64,000 nt of DNA from Saccharicrinis sp963677655 (GTDB taxonomy: Bacteria; Bacteroidota; Bacteroidia; Bacteroidales; Marinilabiliaceae): NCBI GenBank assembly GCA_963677655.1, contig OY782089.1; one strand, given 5' to 3'. Shown in pieces: positions 29,335 to 38,775 of this stretch (the first letter of the stretch is position 1; each line of letters opens with the position of its first letter). The notes under the pieces were generated by a model. It worked only from the letters and a program-made list of their open reading frames with translations. It did no database searches and was not told the origin of the DNA. Position numbers and translations under genes: made by a program.

Positions 29335-31146
29335 TTATAATTTCTCAACCCCAACATAATAAGCCCCTATTTCTACACCATCCTTTAAAGTAAACCATGT
29401 TTGTAAGTGGGTTTTACCTTTTTTGAGCTCCACGATATACTCAACATACTCAGCATTTGGATCTATATCTTTTGATTGTTTTATGCCTTGTATTTCAATT
29501 CGTGATTTCTGTATATTAAGTGCTTTACCCCTTTTACTGGCAGTTACACTTGTTCCTTCAATAGCTGGACGAACAGGCGCTTCTGCACATAAAGCTAAAT
29601 GAGACTCTTCTGGCCAACGACGAAGTCTTAGCTTATAGGTTCCAGCCTCAGCAACTTTAACTCGCCAATAACCATTGTTAATATATCCAGCCCTGATATG
29701 TTTCTGATGCCAAGGTGTAAATTCTTCTGAATGCCAGTCATGACAATGTAAAGTCGTTGGATTTTCAGCCTTGTGACCGATAATAAAATATGGCTTTTCT
29801 TCAAAAGTTGGTGATATTTCTTGCCAAAACTTATCATAGTCTGCTTTATAATCCTCAACTTTTCCGGGATATTGATCAGCTACATTAGTACGTTGTTCCG
29901 GATCATTATTTAAATCGTATAATTCATTGCCTTGCACCAAACGCCAGTTTTTATTCATAAACGAGGTTCTTTTCCATGGCACAGGATCTGTAGAAAACTG
30001 AGTACTTACCACAATATTTCTGTCCTCAAATCCCCTGGTATCACCATTCATCAAAGGCACAAGACTCTTTCCATCAAATTTTAAATCTGTTTTAGTCTTC
30101 AGCTTACATAAATCTATCAATGTAGGCAACACATCAAAATGAGCTGTCATCTCATTAATATCTTTACCAACACTAATACCCCCATCTTTCCAATGAATAA
30201 ATAACGGAACTCTGTGTCCTCCTTCGTACATACTAGCTTTAACCCCGCGCATACCACAATTATTTCCTTCTACCACAAATCCATCCAGGCGATCACCCTT
30301 AACGGTATTACCTGCAGCTGATCCATTGTCGGCAGTATAAATAATTATTGTATTATCCATCAAGTTGACAGACTTTAAATACTCAACTAAAGTTCCAATA
30401 TTTTCGTCGATATTGGCAATCATACCGTAAAAAGCCGGATTCGGAATATTTTCATTATCCTTATAGGGATCTGAATATTTGTCTGCAACCCAATATGGGG
30501 AGTGTGCCGCATTGGGAGCCAGATAACAGAAGAACGGTCTATCCTTGTTTTCTCCTATATATTTTATAGCATTCTCGAACCAAACGTCAGTACAATAACC
30601 TTTAAACTGCTCGAGCTTACCATTGTGTTTATACACATCATCAAAATAATCATTATCCCAAAAATCCATAGTTTGACCTACTCCTCCTCCATCATTCATC
30701 AACACTTCTTCGAATCCTTTATCTTGTGGTCTGAATGGGTAATTATCTCCCAAATGCCATTTCCCAAACATGGCCGTTCCATATCCATTATCTTTAAATA
30801 TTTGAGCCATGGTTGTTTCTCTTTCGAGAATCAAAGACCTCCCTTTGATTGTAAAAAACACTCCTGCACGATAATTATGGTGCCCGGTCATAATAGCAGC
30901 ACGAGTTGGGGCACAGGTAGGGCTCACATGATAATCAGTAAAACGGCTGCTTTTTTTGTAAAGCTCATCAATATTTGGTGTTTTGATATATGGATTTCCA
31001 TGACAGGCCAAATCTCCATATCCGGCATCATCTGCCATAATTAAAATTACATTGGGTTTACTCGCTTTGGATACTTTTTGAGTGTTACATGCAATTAAGA
31101 AAATAGAAAATACTATAAATGTTAGATATTTTATTATTCGCATCAT
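29335..31146 (-). CDS. S1 family sulfatase lipoprotein with extra C-terminal domain
   Basis: A 603-residue sulfatase with a lipoprotein signal (FLIACN), metal motif NVILIMADDAGYGD, formylglycine motif CAPTR with Cys78, and YTADNGSAAGN near residue 270. The last 140 residues form the same extra beta-rich domain as in the sulfatase at 19642, here with a W-H-Q-K stretch and a final VGVEKL. The two proteins share the NDYFDD and CYLAPNAAHSPYW-type region as well, so they are paralogs that may act on related positions. This gene stands alone, with a class A element upstream and a strong hairpin downstream, so it can be regulated separately from its paralog. Confidence 0.95.
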   Translation of the reverse strand: MMRIIKYLTFIVFSIFLIACNTQKVSKASKPNVILIMADDAGYGDLACHGNPYIKTPNIDELYKKSSRFTDYHVSPTCAPTRAAIMTGHHNYRAGVFFTIKGRSLILERETTMAQIFKDNGYGTAMFGKWHLGDNYPFRPQDKGFEEVLMNDGGGVGQTMDFWDNDYFDDVYKHNGKLEQFKGYCTDVWFENAIKYIGENKDRPFFCYLAPNAAHSPYWVADKYSDPYKDNENIPNPAFYGMIANIDENIGTLVEYLKSVNLMDNTIIIYTADNGSAAGNTVKGDRLDGFVVEGNNCGMRGVKASMYEGGHRVPLFIHWKDGGISVGKDINEMTAHFDVLPTLIDLCKLKTKTDLKFDGKSLVPLMNGDTRGFEDRNIVVSTQFSTDPVPWKRTSFMNKNWRLVQGNELYDLNNDPEQRTNVADQYPGKVEDYKADYDKFWQEISPTFEEKPYFIIGHKAENPTTLHCHDWHSEEFTPWHQKHIRAGYINNGYWRVKVAEAGTYKLRLRRWPEESHLALCAEAPVRPAIEGTSVTASKRGKALNIQKSRIEIQGIKQSKDIDPNAEYVEYIVELKKGKTHLQTWFTLKDGVEIGAYYVGVEKL

Positions 31147-31216
31147 TTTATAATTGTTATTAATTTTTCACTTTACACAAAAATAACCTTCTGCAAGCCC
31201 ACTTAATAGCGCAAAT

Positions 31217-31243
31217 ATTTTAATTAATATAACAAATGTTGCA
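31217..31243 (-). promoter_or_regulatory. Class A upstream element, copy 3
   Basis: TGTTGCA at 31237-31243, with the degenerate dyad ATTTTAATTAAT starting exactly 20 bp before it at 31217. It lies about 97 bp upstream of the sulfatase start at 31146. Confidence 0.5.
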
Positions 31244-31376
31244 TCGTGTAGAATAAATGGAAGAGAATACTATAATTACTGCAATGGATACAGTACAGGG
31301 CATTTTATAGAAGATAATTTCCCCGGAAAGTTTACTACCTTTTTTGCAATTAAGCAATATCTACAAACATTAGAAT

Positions 31377-31413
31377 AAAAAAATGGGATGTCTCAACGAC
31401 ACCCCATTTTTTT
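31377..31413 (-). terminator. Strong rho-independent terminator
   Basis: ATGGGATGTC and GACACCCCAT pair over ten positions with one G-U wobble and a 5-nt loop. The stem is flanked by an A run on one side and a T run on the other, so it could work in both directions. It ends the transcript of the sulfatase at 31488. Confidence 0.85.
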
Positions 31414-31487
31414 ATTTTTTTGCTTTTATAGTTAATCTATATCTTTTTTATAAAGAATAAAACCTTATTAACCATAGTATAAAATTA

Positions 31488-33143
31488 TTAATGAAGAGGT
31501 ACCTTTACTACATCAGGATTCTCTTTTGCATGAAGATATTTATCAATTAATTTTTGATCTAATTCGGAGCTATCACCGTATTTAGCACGCAACTCCTCTA
31601 GTTGTTTTTTCAATTTTACCACCACATCGGCATAAGCAGGATCGTCAATAACATTGTTCATTTCGTTTACATCTTTTTTGCGGTCGTAAAGCTCCCACTC
31701 ATCGACATCATAATAAAAATGAGCCAGCTTATATTCCTGTGTAATGATAGCATAATGCCTTTTTACCATATGTATTGATGGATACTCATAATAATGATAA
31801 TATACCGCATCTCTTGTCCATGCTTCATCATTCCCGGTTAACAATGGGATCAAACTCTCTCCTTGCATATCAGATGGAGCTTCAACTCCGGCAGCCTCAA
31901 GTAATGTTTGAGCAAAGTCGAGGTTTTGAACCATCTCTGTATTGGTAGTACCTGCCTCTACAACACCCGGCCAGCGAACTAATAATGGTGTTTTAAATGA
32001 TTCATCATAAACAAAACGCTTATCAAACCACCCGTGTTCTCCAAGGTAAAATCCCTGATCGGAAGTATATACAATAATGGTATTCTCCGACAAGTTATTC
32101 TCATCTAGATAATCTAGTACCTGACCTACGTTTTCATCAACTGAAGCTATACATCCCAAATAATCCTGCATATAACGTTGATAACGCCACTTCATTAATT
32201 CCGTATCGTTCATATCAGGATACTGCTTTTTAAACTCTTCCATTAATGGTTTATAGGTGGCATCCCATACGGCACGTTGTTCGGCATTCATTCGGCCCAC
32301 TTCACGATCAAAGGCTTCCAGATCCCATCCTGATTCATCCTTAATGCCCAATTCAGCCATCATTTCAGGATATAATTTTGAATCTCCTGCCCAGTTCATA
32401 TGCTTCAACAGGTTCATTTCGGCTGTTTTAGCAGCTGTACCGCGACCTTCATAGTTATCGAATAAAGTCTCTGGTTCCACAAAAGTCTTTTTTGTATACT
32501 CTTTAAAATGACGTGGAGCCGGCAACCATTCGCGGTGAGGTGCTTTGTGCATGTAAAACAGAATAAAAGGATCTTCTTCGGTTCTTCGGTTCTCTAACCA
32601 ATCCAATGTCATATCTGTTATAATATCTGTTACATATCCTTCTACTGTTATCTTACCTTCATTGGTATAAAAATCAGGGTTGTAATACCATCCCTGACCA
32701 GGAAGAATCTTGAATTCATCAATACCTTTAGGGTTATTGCCAAAATGCAATTTACCAAACATGGCAGTCTGGTAGCCTGCTTTTTGTAGCAATTGAGGGA
32801 AAGTAGTTTGCGATTCGTCAAAAGGGAAAACATTGTCTGTTTTTCCATGTATATGGGTATGCTTTCCCGTTAGCATGGTTGCCCGTGATGGACCGCATAT
32901 GGAATTGGATACACAAGCATTGGTAAACTTCATTCCCTCTTTGGCAATGCGGTCAATATTAGGTGTTTCTATTAAATGATTGCTGTACGCACTGATGGCC
33001 TGATAAGCATGATCATCCGACATCATAAAAACAATATTCGGTCGTTTGGGCAACTCTTTTTTGCCAGCACTTTTTTTACTTGCTGTTTGGCAGGAGATCA
33101 ACCCCACCATTAACAATGCAGGTATAATATTTTTAAATTGCAT
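31488..33143 (-). CDS. S1 family sulfatase lipoprotein
   Basis: A 551-residue sulfatase with lipoprotein signal (GLISCQ), metal motif NIVFMMSDDHAYQA, formylglycine motif CGPSR with Cys83, and YTSDQGFYLGEHGWFDKR near residue 365. The aspartate-histidine pair and the long insert with WDLEAFDREV near residue 275 place it near the group of sulfatases related to heparan N-sulfatase and iduronate or glucosamine sulfatases. I do not assign a subfamily. A class A element lies about 100 bp upstream. A strong terminator follows, so it may form a transcript by itself. Confidence 0.94.
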   Translation of the reverse strand: MQFKNIIPALLMVGLISCQTASKKSAGKKELPKRPNIVFMMSDDHAYQAISAYSNHLIETPNIDRIAKEGMKFTNACVSNSICGPSRATMLTGKHTHIHGKTDNVFPFDESQTTFPQLLQKAGYQTAMFGKLHFGNNPKGIDEFKILPGQGWYYNPDFYTNEGKITVEGYVTDIITDMTLDWLENRRTEEDPFILFYMHKAPHREWLPAPRHFKEYTKKTFVEPETLFDNYEGRGTAAKTAEMNLLKHMNWAGDSKLYPEMMAELGIKDESGWDLEAFDREVGRMNAEQRAVWDATYKPLMEEFKKQYPDMNDTELMKWRYQRYMQDYLGCIASVDENVGQVLDYLDENNLSENTIIVYTSDQGFYLGEHGWFDKRFVYDESFKTPLLVRWPGVVEAGTTNTEMVQNLDFAQTLLEAAGVEAPSDMQGESLIPLLTGNDEAWTRDAVYYHYYEYPSIHMVKRHYAIITQEYKLAHFYYDVDEWELYDRKKDVNEMNNVIDDPAYADVVVKLKKQLEELRAKYGDSSELDQKLIDKYLHAKENPDVVKVPLH

Positions 33144-33221
33144 ATGTGTAAATTGTTGTTAATTAAGATTTACTCTAGAAAACAAAAGTATCAGTAATTA
33201 TACTGTACAGATGGGATGAGC

Positions 33222-33248
33222 ATTTCAAAAAATGTTGATTTTGTTGCA
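33222..33248 (-). promoter_or_regulatory. Class A upstream element, copy 4
   Basis: TGTTGCA at 33242-33248, preceded exactly 20 bp earlier by the dyad ATTTCAAAAAAT at 33222. It lies just after the stop of the beta-propeller gene and about 105 bp upstream of the sulfatase start. Confidence 0.55.
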
Positions 33249-33267
33249 AACCCACAACACCACCATG

Positions 33268-34383
33268 TTACTCCACCTTCAATGGAATTACCATATTCCA
33301 GGTTTTATCAAAACTCCATGCTTTATCACCATTTCCTGTAGCGGCAAAAAAATGGGTTGGAACCCCATCTTCAATTAACAAAAAAGGTCGCTCAAAATGA
33401 TTCTGGTATGTTGTAGTTCCATCGTCCCACAAAATACTTTTGCTATATGCTTTGGGGTTGTCAAACAGTTTCCATTCAATACCATCATTGGACCAGGCAT
33501 GAACTCCTCCCCCTTCTTCACCACACAACACTCCTGTACGGTCTTTAATAATGGCCTCATATTTTTCACCATTCCACCAAACATAAGGATCTTCAAGATC
33601 TATTCTTTCATTATCTTCGGTTTTAAACTGTAAAATAGGTTCTTCACTTAACCTTTCGTATGGACCTTCAGGACTCTTGGCTTTTGCAACACCTAATAAT
33701 AATGGAGGCTTATTGGCATTAGCCGATGATTTATACATCAGTAATATCTCTCCTGTTTTATCATTTACCACAGGTGACGGATTAGAAGTAATAGAAGCAT
33801 CCCAGAAACCTTTTTCCCTTGGTTCGATAACAGGTTTATCCAATCTTTTCCAAGGCCCATTAACACTGTTACTAATGGCGACTCCTATTCTTTTATTTCT
33901 CCAGGCTTTACGCCAGTTTTCCCCACTAACTTTTGGTGTTTCAACGGTTGGTCGTTCAAAATCGTAAGTAGTTCCGAAATAATATAATAGATATTGATCC
34001 TTATATTTTACTATCCTTGGATTATGTGTACACATTCCATCCCAATACTCTTTTCCTCTCGCAGGAAGAACAACATCTACCGTTTCATAAGGACCTACAG
34101 GCGTATCCGCTACAGCATGTACAACCTCAGAACTAGTTACCCAATTTCCAAAATTTAGTTGGCGCGACCAGCGACTGGCAAACATATGGTAACGACCGTC
34201 CTCACCTTTAATAACCGAAGATCCCCATACCCAATAATTGGCATCCTGATACCCTCCATTTTTAGGGGCTGCCATAATGCGGTCAACAAAAGCAATGTCT
34301 TTCTTTTTTGTGCTACATGAAAAGGATATTAGCACCAACATCAATACACATAAAGGTTTAACAGTAAAATTCCGTTTCTTCAT
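33268..34383 (-). CDS. Five-bladed beta-propeller glycosidase-like lipoprotein (GH43/GH117-like)
   Basis: A 371-residue lipoprotein (ISFSC) whose body fits the five-bladed beta-propeller fold of clan GH-F and its relatives. It has repeated blade motifs such as IKGEDGRYHMFASRW, THNPRIVKYKDQYLLYY, TSNPSPVVNDKTGEILLMYK and LEDPYVWWNGEKYEAI. The acidic residues in these blades would form the active site. It is a paralog of the protein at 46662, sharing NYWVWGSSVIKGEDG. Likely substrates for this fold are alpha-L-arabinose, beta-xylose or anhydro-galactose residues. The family assignment is only by fold. It lies 124 bp before the next sulfatase. Confidence 0.82.
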   Translation of the reverse strand: MKKRNFTVKPLCVLMLVLISFSCSTKKKDIAFVDRIMAAPKNGGYQDANYWVWGSSVIKGEDGRYHMFASRWSRQLNFGNWVTSSEVVHAVADTPVGPYETVDVVLPARGKEYWDGMCTHNPRIVKYKDQYLLYYFGTTYDFERPTVETPKVSGENWRKAWRNKRIGVAISNSVNGPWKRLDKPVIEPREKGFWDASITSNPSPVVNDKTGEILLMYKSSANANKPPLLLGVAKAKSPEGPYERLSEEPILQFKTEDNERIDLEDPYVWWNGEKYEAIIKDRTGVLCGEEGGGVHAWSNDGIEWKLFDNPKAYSKSILWDDGTTTYQNHFERPFLLIEDGVPTHFFAATGNGDKAWSFDKTWNMVIPLKVE

Positions 34384-34925
34384 ACTCTAATTACTTTTTA
34401 TTCAATAAGTATTATCCTCATCCACGGATATTCTCATACTTTTACACACAACTTTTGCTTAATTTTATTGATTACCACAGAGTCTCAGATACACTAAGGA
34501 TCACTATGCTTTAATTACTCTGTGACTCCCTGTGTCTTAGTGCCTTCGTGGTAAAAAAACTACATTATATAAATCCCATACCAAGCTGTAAATCAGCTCT
34601 TCTCTTTGCCCTTTTGAAGGCAAGGGGAAGTACTGCACACAGTGTGGGGATGGAGATCATATATTCTTGATAACTATCTAATAAATCAGTCTTCGTCCAG
34701 TGAGAGCCTGATAAGTTTTTTTACCACAGAGGTCACGGAGGCACTGCGCTTTATTCACAGAGGTTCATAGAGATGATTCGCATTATTTGATTGGCAAAAC
34801 GTAGTTGAGGTCATGGAGGTAATTGCTTCGTAATTTAGAGAGCATAAAGCTAAGGTTTAATTCCTTATGCCTTAGTGGAAAAAATTTCCTATGCTCTCCC
34901 TGTTCCTTTCTTCCCTACTTCTCTT
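34384..34925. repeat. Intergenic region with ACCACAGAG-type repeats
   Basis: No gene is visible in these 542 bp. From about 34471 (TTACCACAGAG) to 34556 (CTTCGTGGTAA) the ends form an imperfect long inverted repeat with complementary CACTAAG and CTTAGTG words inside. From about 34727 a second partial copy starts (TTTTACCACAGAGGTCACGG), and CTTATGCCTTAGTGG near 34867 may be its far end. Such accumulated near-copies look like a dispersed repeat family in intergenic DNA. Confidence 0.5.
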
Positions 34926-36368
34926 CTACTCTCTTATCCAAACAAAGCTTTCATCCAGCAATGCTGCATACTCTTTTTCAAACTGTTTTTTTATTTTGGC
35001 AAATACCTCCGGATATTGTTGTGCTACATTCTTTGTTTCGCCCATATCATTCTTCATGTTGTACAGTTCAAAATCAATCATTTCTGCGCCTTTAATGAGC
35101 GATTCATTGTCTGCACAAATATTGTGATATCTTGCCAGATAAGCAGTATCTGTTTTTAAACGACACAACATTTTCCAATCGCCTGAGCGCATAGCTACTC
35201 TATGATCGTTTAAAGCATCATAGAATGCCCAAATCAATGGTTTTTTACGTTCCTGAGTTCCTGTTTTTATCAGTGAAGTAATTGATTCTCCATCTAATTT
35301 TCTATTTGGAAGTTTGGCACCTGCTAATTCTGCAAAGGTTGGCATCAAATCTAACGAAGAAACAATAGCATCTGAAGTCCCATTAAATGTCTTTTGTCCC
35401 ATCCAGTACAGTATCCCAGGTACACGAAAACCTGCTTCATTGGTCCAAAGCTTCATTCCTTTTAACTTTCCTGGTGACCCATAGGATCTTTTAGCTCTAT
35501 AATAACGGTTTAATGTCTCTGGTCCATTATCCGATGAAAAATAAATAAGCGTATTGTCATCATGCCCATTCTGCTTTAAATATTTAACCAGTCGACCAAC
35601 CGCCTTATCCATATTTGCTACATTTGCAAAATATTGTGCCTGATTTTCATTTTCTGACTGAGGCATATATTCATCTACTATATCCTTTGGTGAGGCAATT
35701 GGTTCATGCGGTTCATGGAAACAAACCTGAAGATAAAACGGTTTATCGTCTTTCTTATTTGATAACCAGCGAACAGCCTCATCTACTACAATCTGACAAC
35801 TAAAGCCTTCAATTTCACCAACATCCTCACCGTTACGTACAAAGTTTTTTGGATTCTCGTGACTTGGTGCTGCATTGTTATGGGTTGCAAACCAATGATC
35901 GAACCCAAAATAACCTGGTTTTGGCTGAACATCGCTGTTAAATCTTGAACTGCAATGCCATTTACCTGATAAACATGTAGCATATCCTGCTGCTTTTAAC
36001 ATGGCCGGTATTGTTTGCTCATGCTCTTGTAAGTGAACTAAATCACGACAATCAGGACTCTTTTTAGGACTAGGGATAAAGTCATAAATACCCGCTTTGT
36101 TAGGACTCCTACCAGTCAGTAAACCAGCTCTTGAAGGAGAACACACCGGCGCAGCTGAATAACAGTTGGTAAACTTAATACCATTTTCAGCCATTTGGTC
36201 AAGGTTAGGTGTTTTTATAACAGGATGTCCAAATGTTGATAAATCACCATACCCCAAATCATCGCAAAGAATAACAACAATATTTGGTTGCGAAGCTTCT
36301 TCCTGCTTGCAAGACCATAACATCAGGTTAAACCCGAAAACTATTAAAAGTAAGATTTTTTTATGCAT
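34926..36368 (-). CDS. S1 family sulfatase lipoprotein
   Basis: A 480-residue sulfatase with lipoprotein signal (MLWSCK), metal motif NIVVILCDDLGYGD, formylglycine motif CSPSR with Cys76, a lysine-histidine stretch SGKWHC and FSSDNGPETLNRYYR near residue 290. The architecture is that of N-acetylgalactosamine-6-sulfatase-type and arylsulfatase A-type enzymes, but a subfamily is not assigned. A class B element lies upstream at 36399-36465, the third full copy in the window. Downstream is the repeat-rich gap, with no clear terminator. Confidence 0.95.
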   Translation of the reverse strand: MHKKILLLIVFGFNLMLWSCKQEEASQPNIVVILCDDLGYGDLSTFGHPVIKTPNLDQMAENGIKFTNCYSAAPVCSPSRAGLLTGRSPNKAGIYDFIPSPKKSPDCRDLVHLQEHEQTIPAMLKAAGYATCLSGKWHCSSRFNSDVQPKPGYFGFDHWFATHNNAAPSHENPKNFVRNGEDVGEIEGFSCQIVVDEAVRWLSNKKDDKPFYLQVCFHEPHEPIASPKDIVDEYMPQSENENQAQYFANVANMDKAVGRLVKYLKQNGHDDNTLIYFSSDNGPETLNRYYRAKRSYGSPGKLKGMKLWTNEAGFRVPGILYWMGQKTFNGTSDAIVSSLDLMPTFAELAGAKLPNRKLDGESITSLIKTGTQERKKPLIWAFYDALNDHRVAMRSGDWKMLCRLKTDTAYLARYHNICADNESLIKGAEMIDFELYNMKNDMGETKNVAQQYPEVFAKIKKQFEKEYAALLDESFVWIRE

Positions 36369-36398
36369 ATATGTAAAACTTTTTATTTAAGCCAAATG

Positions 36399-36465
36399 AA
36401 ACTTACAAGACAATTTTAATTATATACCTGTGCAATTATTATAATTAAACCTGCTTGTTCGTTTC
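36399..36465 (-). promoter_or_regulatory. Class B upstream block, copy 3
   Basis: A 67-bp copy that starts with AACTTACAAGACAATTTTAA and ends with TTGTTCGTTTC on the plus strand, about 30 bp upstream of the sulfatase start at 36368. Both ends are recognisable, while the centre differs from the copies at 28814 and 28921. Confidence 0.55.
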
Positions 36466-36489
36466 AAATGACATTTAAGATTGTATTTT

Positions 36490-37155
36490 TTATTGAACTA
36501 TCTCCACATTCCTAATCAAACAAGCAGCATATTCGCCTGCTGTTCCTCTGATTCGGAAAGCAATATGACCACCTCCAAAGGCATCTTTATCCGTGGTTTC
36601 CAAAATCTTTTCGCCGTCGACTTTTAACCATACTAAATCTTTTTTTCGACCTATCTCCACAGAATAAAAAACTCCGGGATGCATAATGTTTTTATCGTAT
36701 GAAACCAAAGCCGGATCTTCACCTTCAGCTACAGGATACTTTCTAATAAAAGGCGTGTAATTATGAGGAGCATTTCTAAAAGCATAAAAATAACTCTCAA
36801 CATCCTCTATCCATAATTTCATCGATCCATCGTAATCTTCAGGGATTGATAAGCGGGTATCTTTCCCCGGGTTAGAAGCTGATAGAATAGCCACTAATAC
36901 AGATGCAGGCGTTAAGGTCATTACATCATATTTAACTACAACTTCTTCTCCATAACTATCCGGACTCACAATCATAACGCCATTGCTCTCTTTAGCTTCT
37001 TTCATAAAGAACATGTTATGACTTTCAACCAGCTTTTCTCCTTGTCCGCAAAATGCCCATTTATTTAGTTCTTCAGGAGATACTTTCTTAGTTTGTGCTA
37101 TTGCCATTAATGGCAATGTAAGAACAACTGCAATGATAAGTTTTATTGATTTCAT
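36490..37155 (-). CDS. Small exported jelly-roll protein (concanavalin-A-like)
   Basis: A 221-residue protein with a signal peptide (about 1-20, ending IAIAQ). The rest is beta-rich and fits a concanavalin-A-like jelly roll, similar to YesU/DUF1961 or DUF1080-type proteins. The C-terminal strands KKDLVWLKVDGEKILETTDK and GGGHIAFRIRG are typical of these folds. The family includes proteins without a proven activity and possible sugar-binding or glycosidase proteins. It sits between two sulfatase genes (121 and 97 bp), so it probably acts on the same sulfated chain. Confidence 0.75.
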   Translation of the reverse strand: MKSIKLIIAVVLTLPLMAIAQTKKVSPEELNKWAFCGQGEKLVESHNMFFMKEAKESNGVMIVSPDSYGEEVVVKYDVMTLTPASVLVAILSASNPGKDTRLSIPEDYDGSMKLWIEDVESYFYAFRNAPHNYTPFIRKYPVAEGEDPALVSYDKNIMHPGVFYSVEIGRKKDLVWLKVDGEKILETTDKDAFGGGHIAFRIRGTAGEYAACLIRNVEIVQ

Positions 37156-37222
37156 GGTGTATTTTTATGGTTTACAGGGCAAACGAATTTAACTTTTATA
37201 ATGTGTTCACCGTGTTAAGGTT

Positions 37223-37239
37223 TACTCACCGGGTGAGTA
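37223..37239. promoter_or_regulatory. 17-bp palindrome, operator-like
   Basis: TACTCACC and GGTGAGTA are perfect inverted arms around a single central base, 68 bp upstream of the start of the 221-residue gene and 14 bp after the sulfatase stop. The size and symmetry fit a dimeric repressor site. A short hairpin is the alternative. Confidence 0.4.
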
Positions 37240-37252
37240 TAAATCTAATTTC

Positions 37253-38704
37253 TTACTTCTGATCCCACAAACGATATGGATCTTCCTGTTTTTCCATTTG
37301 TTCCAATAACAGCGCCTCCATTTCTTTCACCTTATCTGCGAACTTTGGATTTTCAGCCAGGTCAGTTTGCATTTCATTGCTCTTGCCATGCTCAGGTAAA
37401 AATTCATACGGATTTTCTGCAAGATTAAACAATTGTGTTTCCCTTACAGCTCCATCCATCATATCGTATTTAATTAGTTTCCAATCGCCTTTGGTAACCG
37501 TACGCATCCCTGGCTTTGTTCCACCACAGTAAACACCATACATCACCTCACGATTAACACTTTCCTTTCCATCCAAAATAGTCTTAAAACTTTTTCCATC
37601 TACACCTTCTGGAATTTCAATCCCAGCCAAATCACACAATGTTGGTAACACATCTAATAAGTAAATATTTCCTTCAACACGAGATCCTGCTTTAACACCA
37701 GGACCATTTACAATAAATGGAACTCTCCAACAGTGCTCATACAAATTTTGCTTTCCCATTAAACCATGACGACCAACAGCAATACCATGATCTGCAGTAT
37801 ATATCACATAGGTATTATCCAACTCCCCCATATCTTCTAACTTCTTCAATACTTTATCAATTTGGATATCGATATTTTCAGAGCAAGCAAACTCACGTCC
37901 TTGCTCATTGCGGATGGTTTGAACATCTCTGTTCTTCCAAACCCCTTTAACCCTTTCTTCATCACGTAATGCCGGATGTCCATGAAAAAAGGGATGAGCA
38001 GATAAATAATTAACCGGTACTTGTGGTTGCTTTGGATTAGCAGGAGGCAGACTATTTTTATCTCTATGATTTACTGCCCCATATTTTGCTAATAATTCAG
38101 GAGTCCCGTTCCTTTCATCATGTGGATGAGAAAAACCAAAGTAAATAAAGAATGGATCTTTATCATTTGTCGTTTCTCTGGTATTTAAATATTCCAACAC
38201 TTGTTTGGCATGCCATGCACTCCCACTTTCTTCAGTACCCCCTCTTTTAGTAGCATCTTTTACAACAGTAAACTGACGGTTAGCACCCGGATACGAGTTC
38301 CCTTTTTTACAGGTACGCATCGTTTTATAACCTGCTCTGTTAAAAACGGCACCAATAGTCTGTTTATCGATTGGATGTGGATCTGTTTGCTTTTGATGCA
38401 ATGCGCTTGGAGGTAGATGCCATACATTTCGCCCACTCATAATCTGATGACGGGAAGGCGTACAAACGGCCCCATTCATTGATCCCATATGACGGGCTGT
38501 TTCAAAGATCATACCTCCTTCAGCCAGCTTATCAATGTTAGGCGTTTCTAAAATAGAGTTTGAGTTATATATCTTTAAATCAAATGCCGATTGGTCATCC
38601 ACAAGTATAAATAAGAAATTGGGTTTCTTTTTTTCTTGCTTTTGACATGCACTTAGTATAACTAAGGCACATAGAACAAGCATAGATGTTTTTAAAAATT
38701 TCAT
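37253..38704 (-). CDS. S1 family sulfatase lipoprotein
   Basis: A 483-residue sulfatase with lipoprotein signal (VILSACQ), metal motif NFLFILVDDQSAFD, formylglycine motif CTPSR with Cys81, and YTADHGIAVGRHGLMGKQ near residue 295, the Asp-His metal and sulfate-binding segment. The long R-H-x-x-M-G-S-M-N segment before the cysteine and the overall size are similar to choline-sulfatase and iduronate-sulfatase-like enzymes. It lies 71 bp downstream of the heparinase-like gene and may share its transcript. Confidence 0.94.
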   Translation of the reverse strand: MKFLKTSMLVLCALVILSACQKQEKKKPNFLFILVDDQSAFDLKIYNSNSILETPNIDKLAEGGMIFETARHMGSMNGAVCTPSRHQIMSGRNVWHLPPSALHQKQTDPHPIDKQTIGAVFNRAGYKTMRTCKKGNSYPGANRQFTVVKDATKRGGTEESGSAWHAKQVLEYLNTRETTNDKDPFFIYFGFSHPHDERNGTPELLAKYGAVNHRDKNSLPPANPKQPQVPVNYLSAHPFFHGHPALRDEERVKGVWKNRDVQTIRNEQGREFACSENIDIQIDKVLKKLEDMGELDNTYVIYTADHGIAVGRHGLMGKQNLYEHCWRVPFIVNGPGVKAGSRVEGNIYLLDVLPTLCDLAGIEIPEGVDGKSFKTILDGKESVNREVMYGVYCGGTKPGMRTVTKGDWKLIKYDMMDGAVRETQLFNLAENPYEFLPEHGKSNEMQTDLAENPKFADKVKEMEALLLEQMEKQEDPYRLWDQK

Positions 38705-38775
38705 ATGTTTTGTAATTATATCTTTTAAAATTTATCTGTGTAAAGATTTAAAGCAATTTACAAGCTGTAAATCAT

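Larger units (their letters stand above)
31147..31487. other. Intergenic region with class A element and terminator
   Basis: No gene is visible in these 341 bp. The part near 31237 holds a class A element of the gene to the left, and 31377-31413 holds the terminator of the gene to the right. Together they mark a clean boundary between two transcripts. Confidence 0.6.

Noticed and set aside
30502..31044. A 180-codon plus-strand open frame inside a sulfatase
   Set aside because: It is antisense to the catalytic core of a well conserved sulfatase, and its low-complexity Ile/His-rich translation is typical of a shadow frame.
34823..35159. Plus-strand open frames overlapping the sulfatase 3' end
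   Set aside because: They run antisense to a clear sulfatase and start in the repeat-rich gap. They have no signal, no recognisable domain and no ribosome-binding context.
38756..38772. ATTTACA-AGC-TGTAAAT hairpin after the 915-residue lyase
   Set aside because: A 7-bp AT-rich stem with a 3-nt loop and no following T run is too weak to call a terminator.
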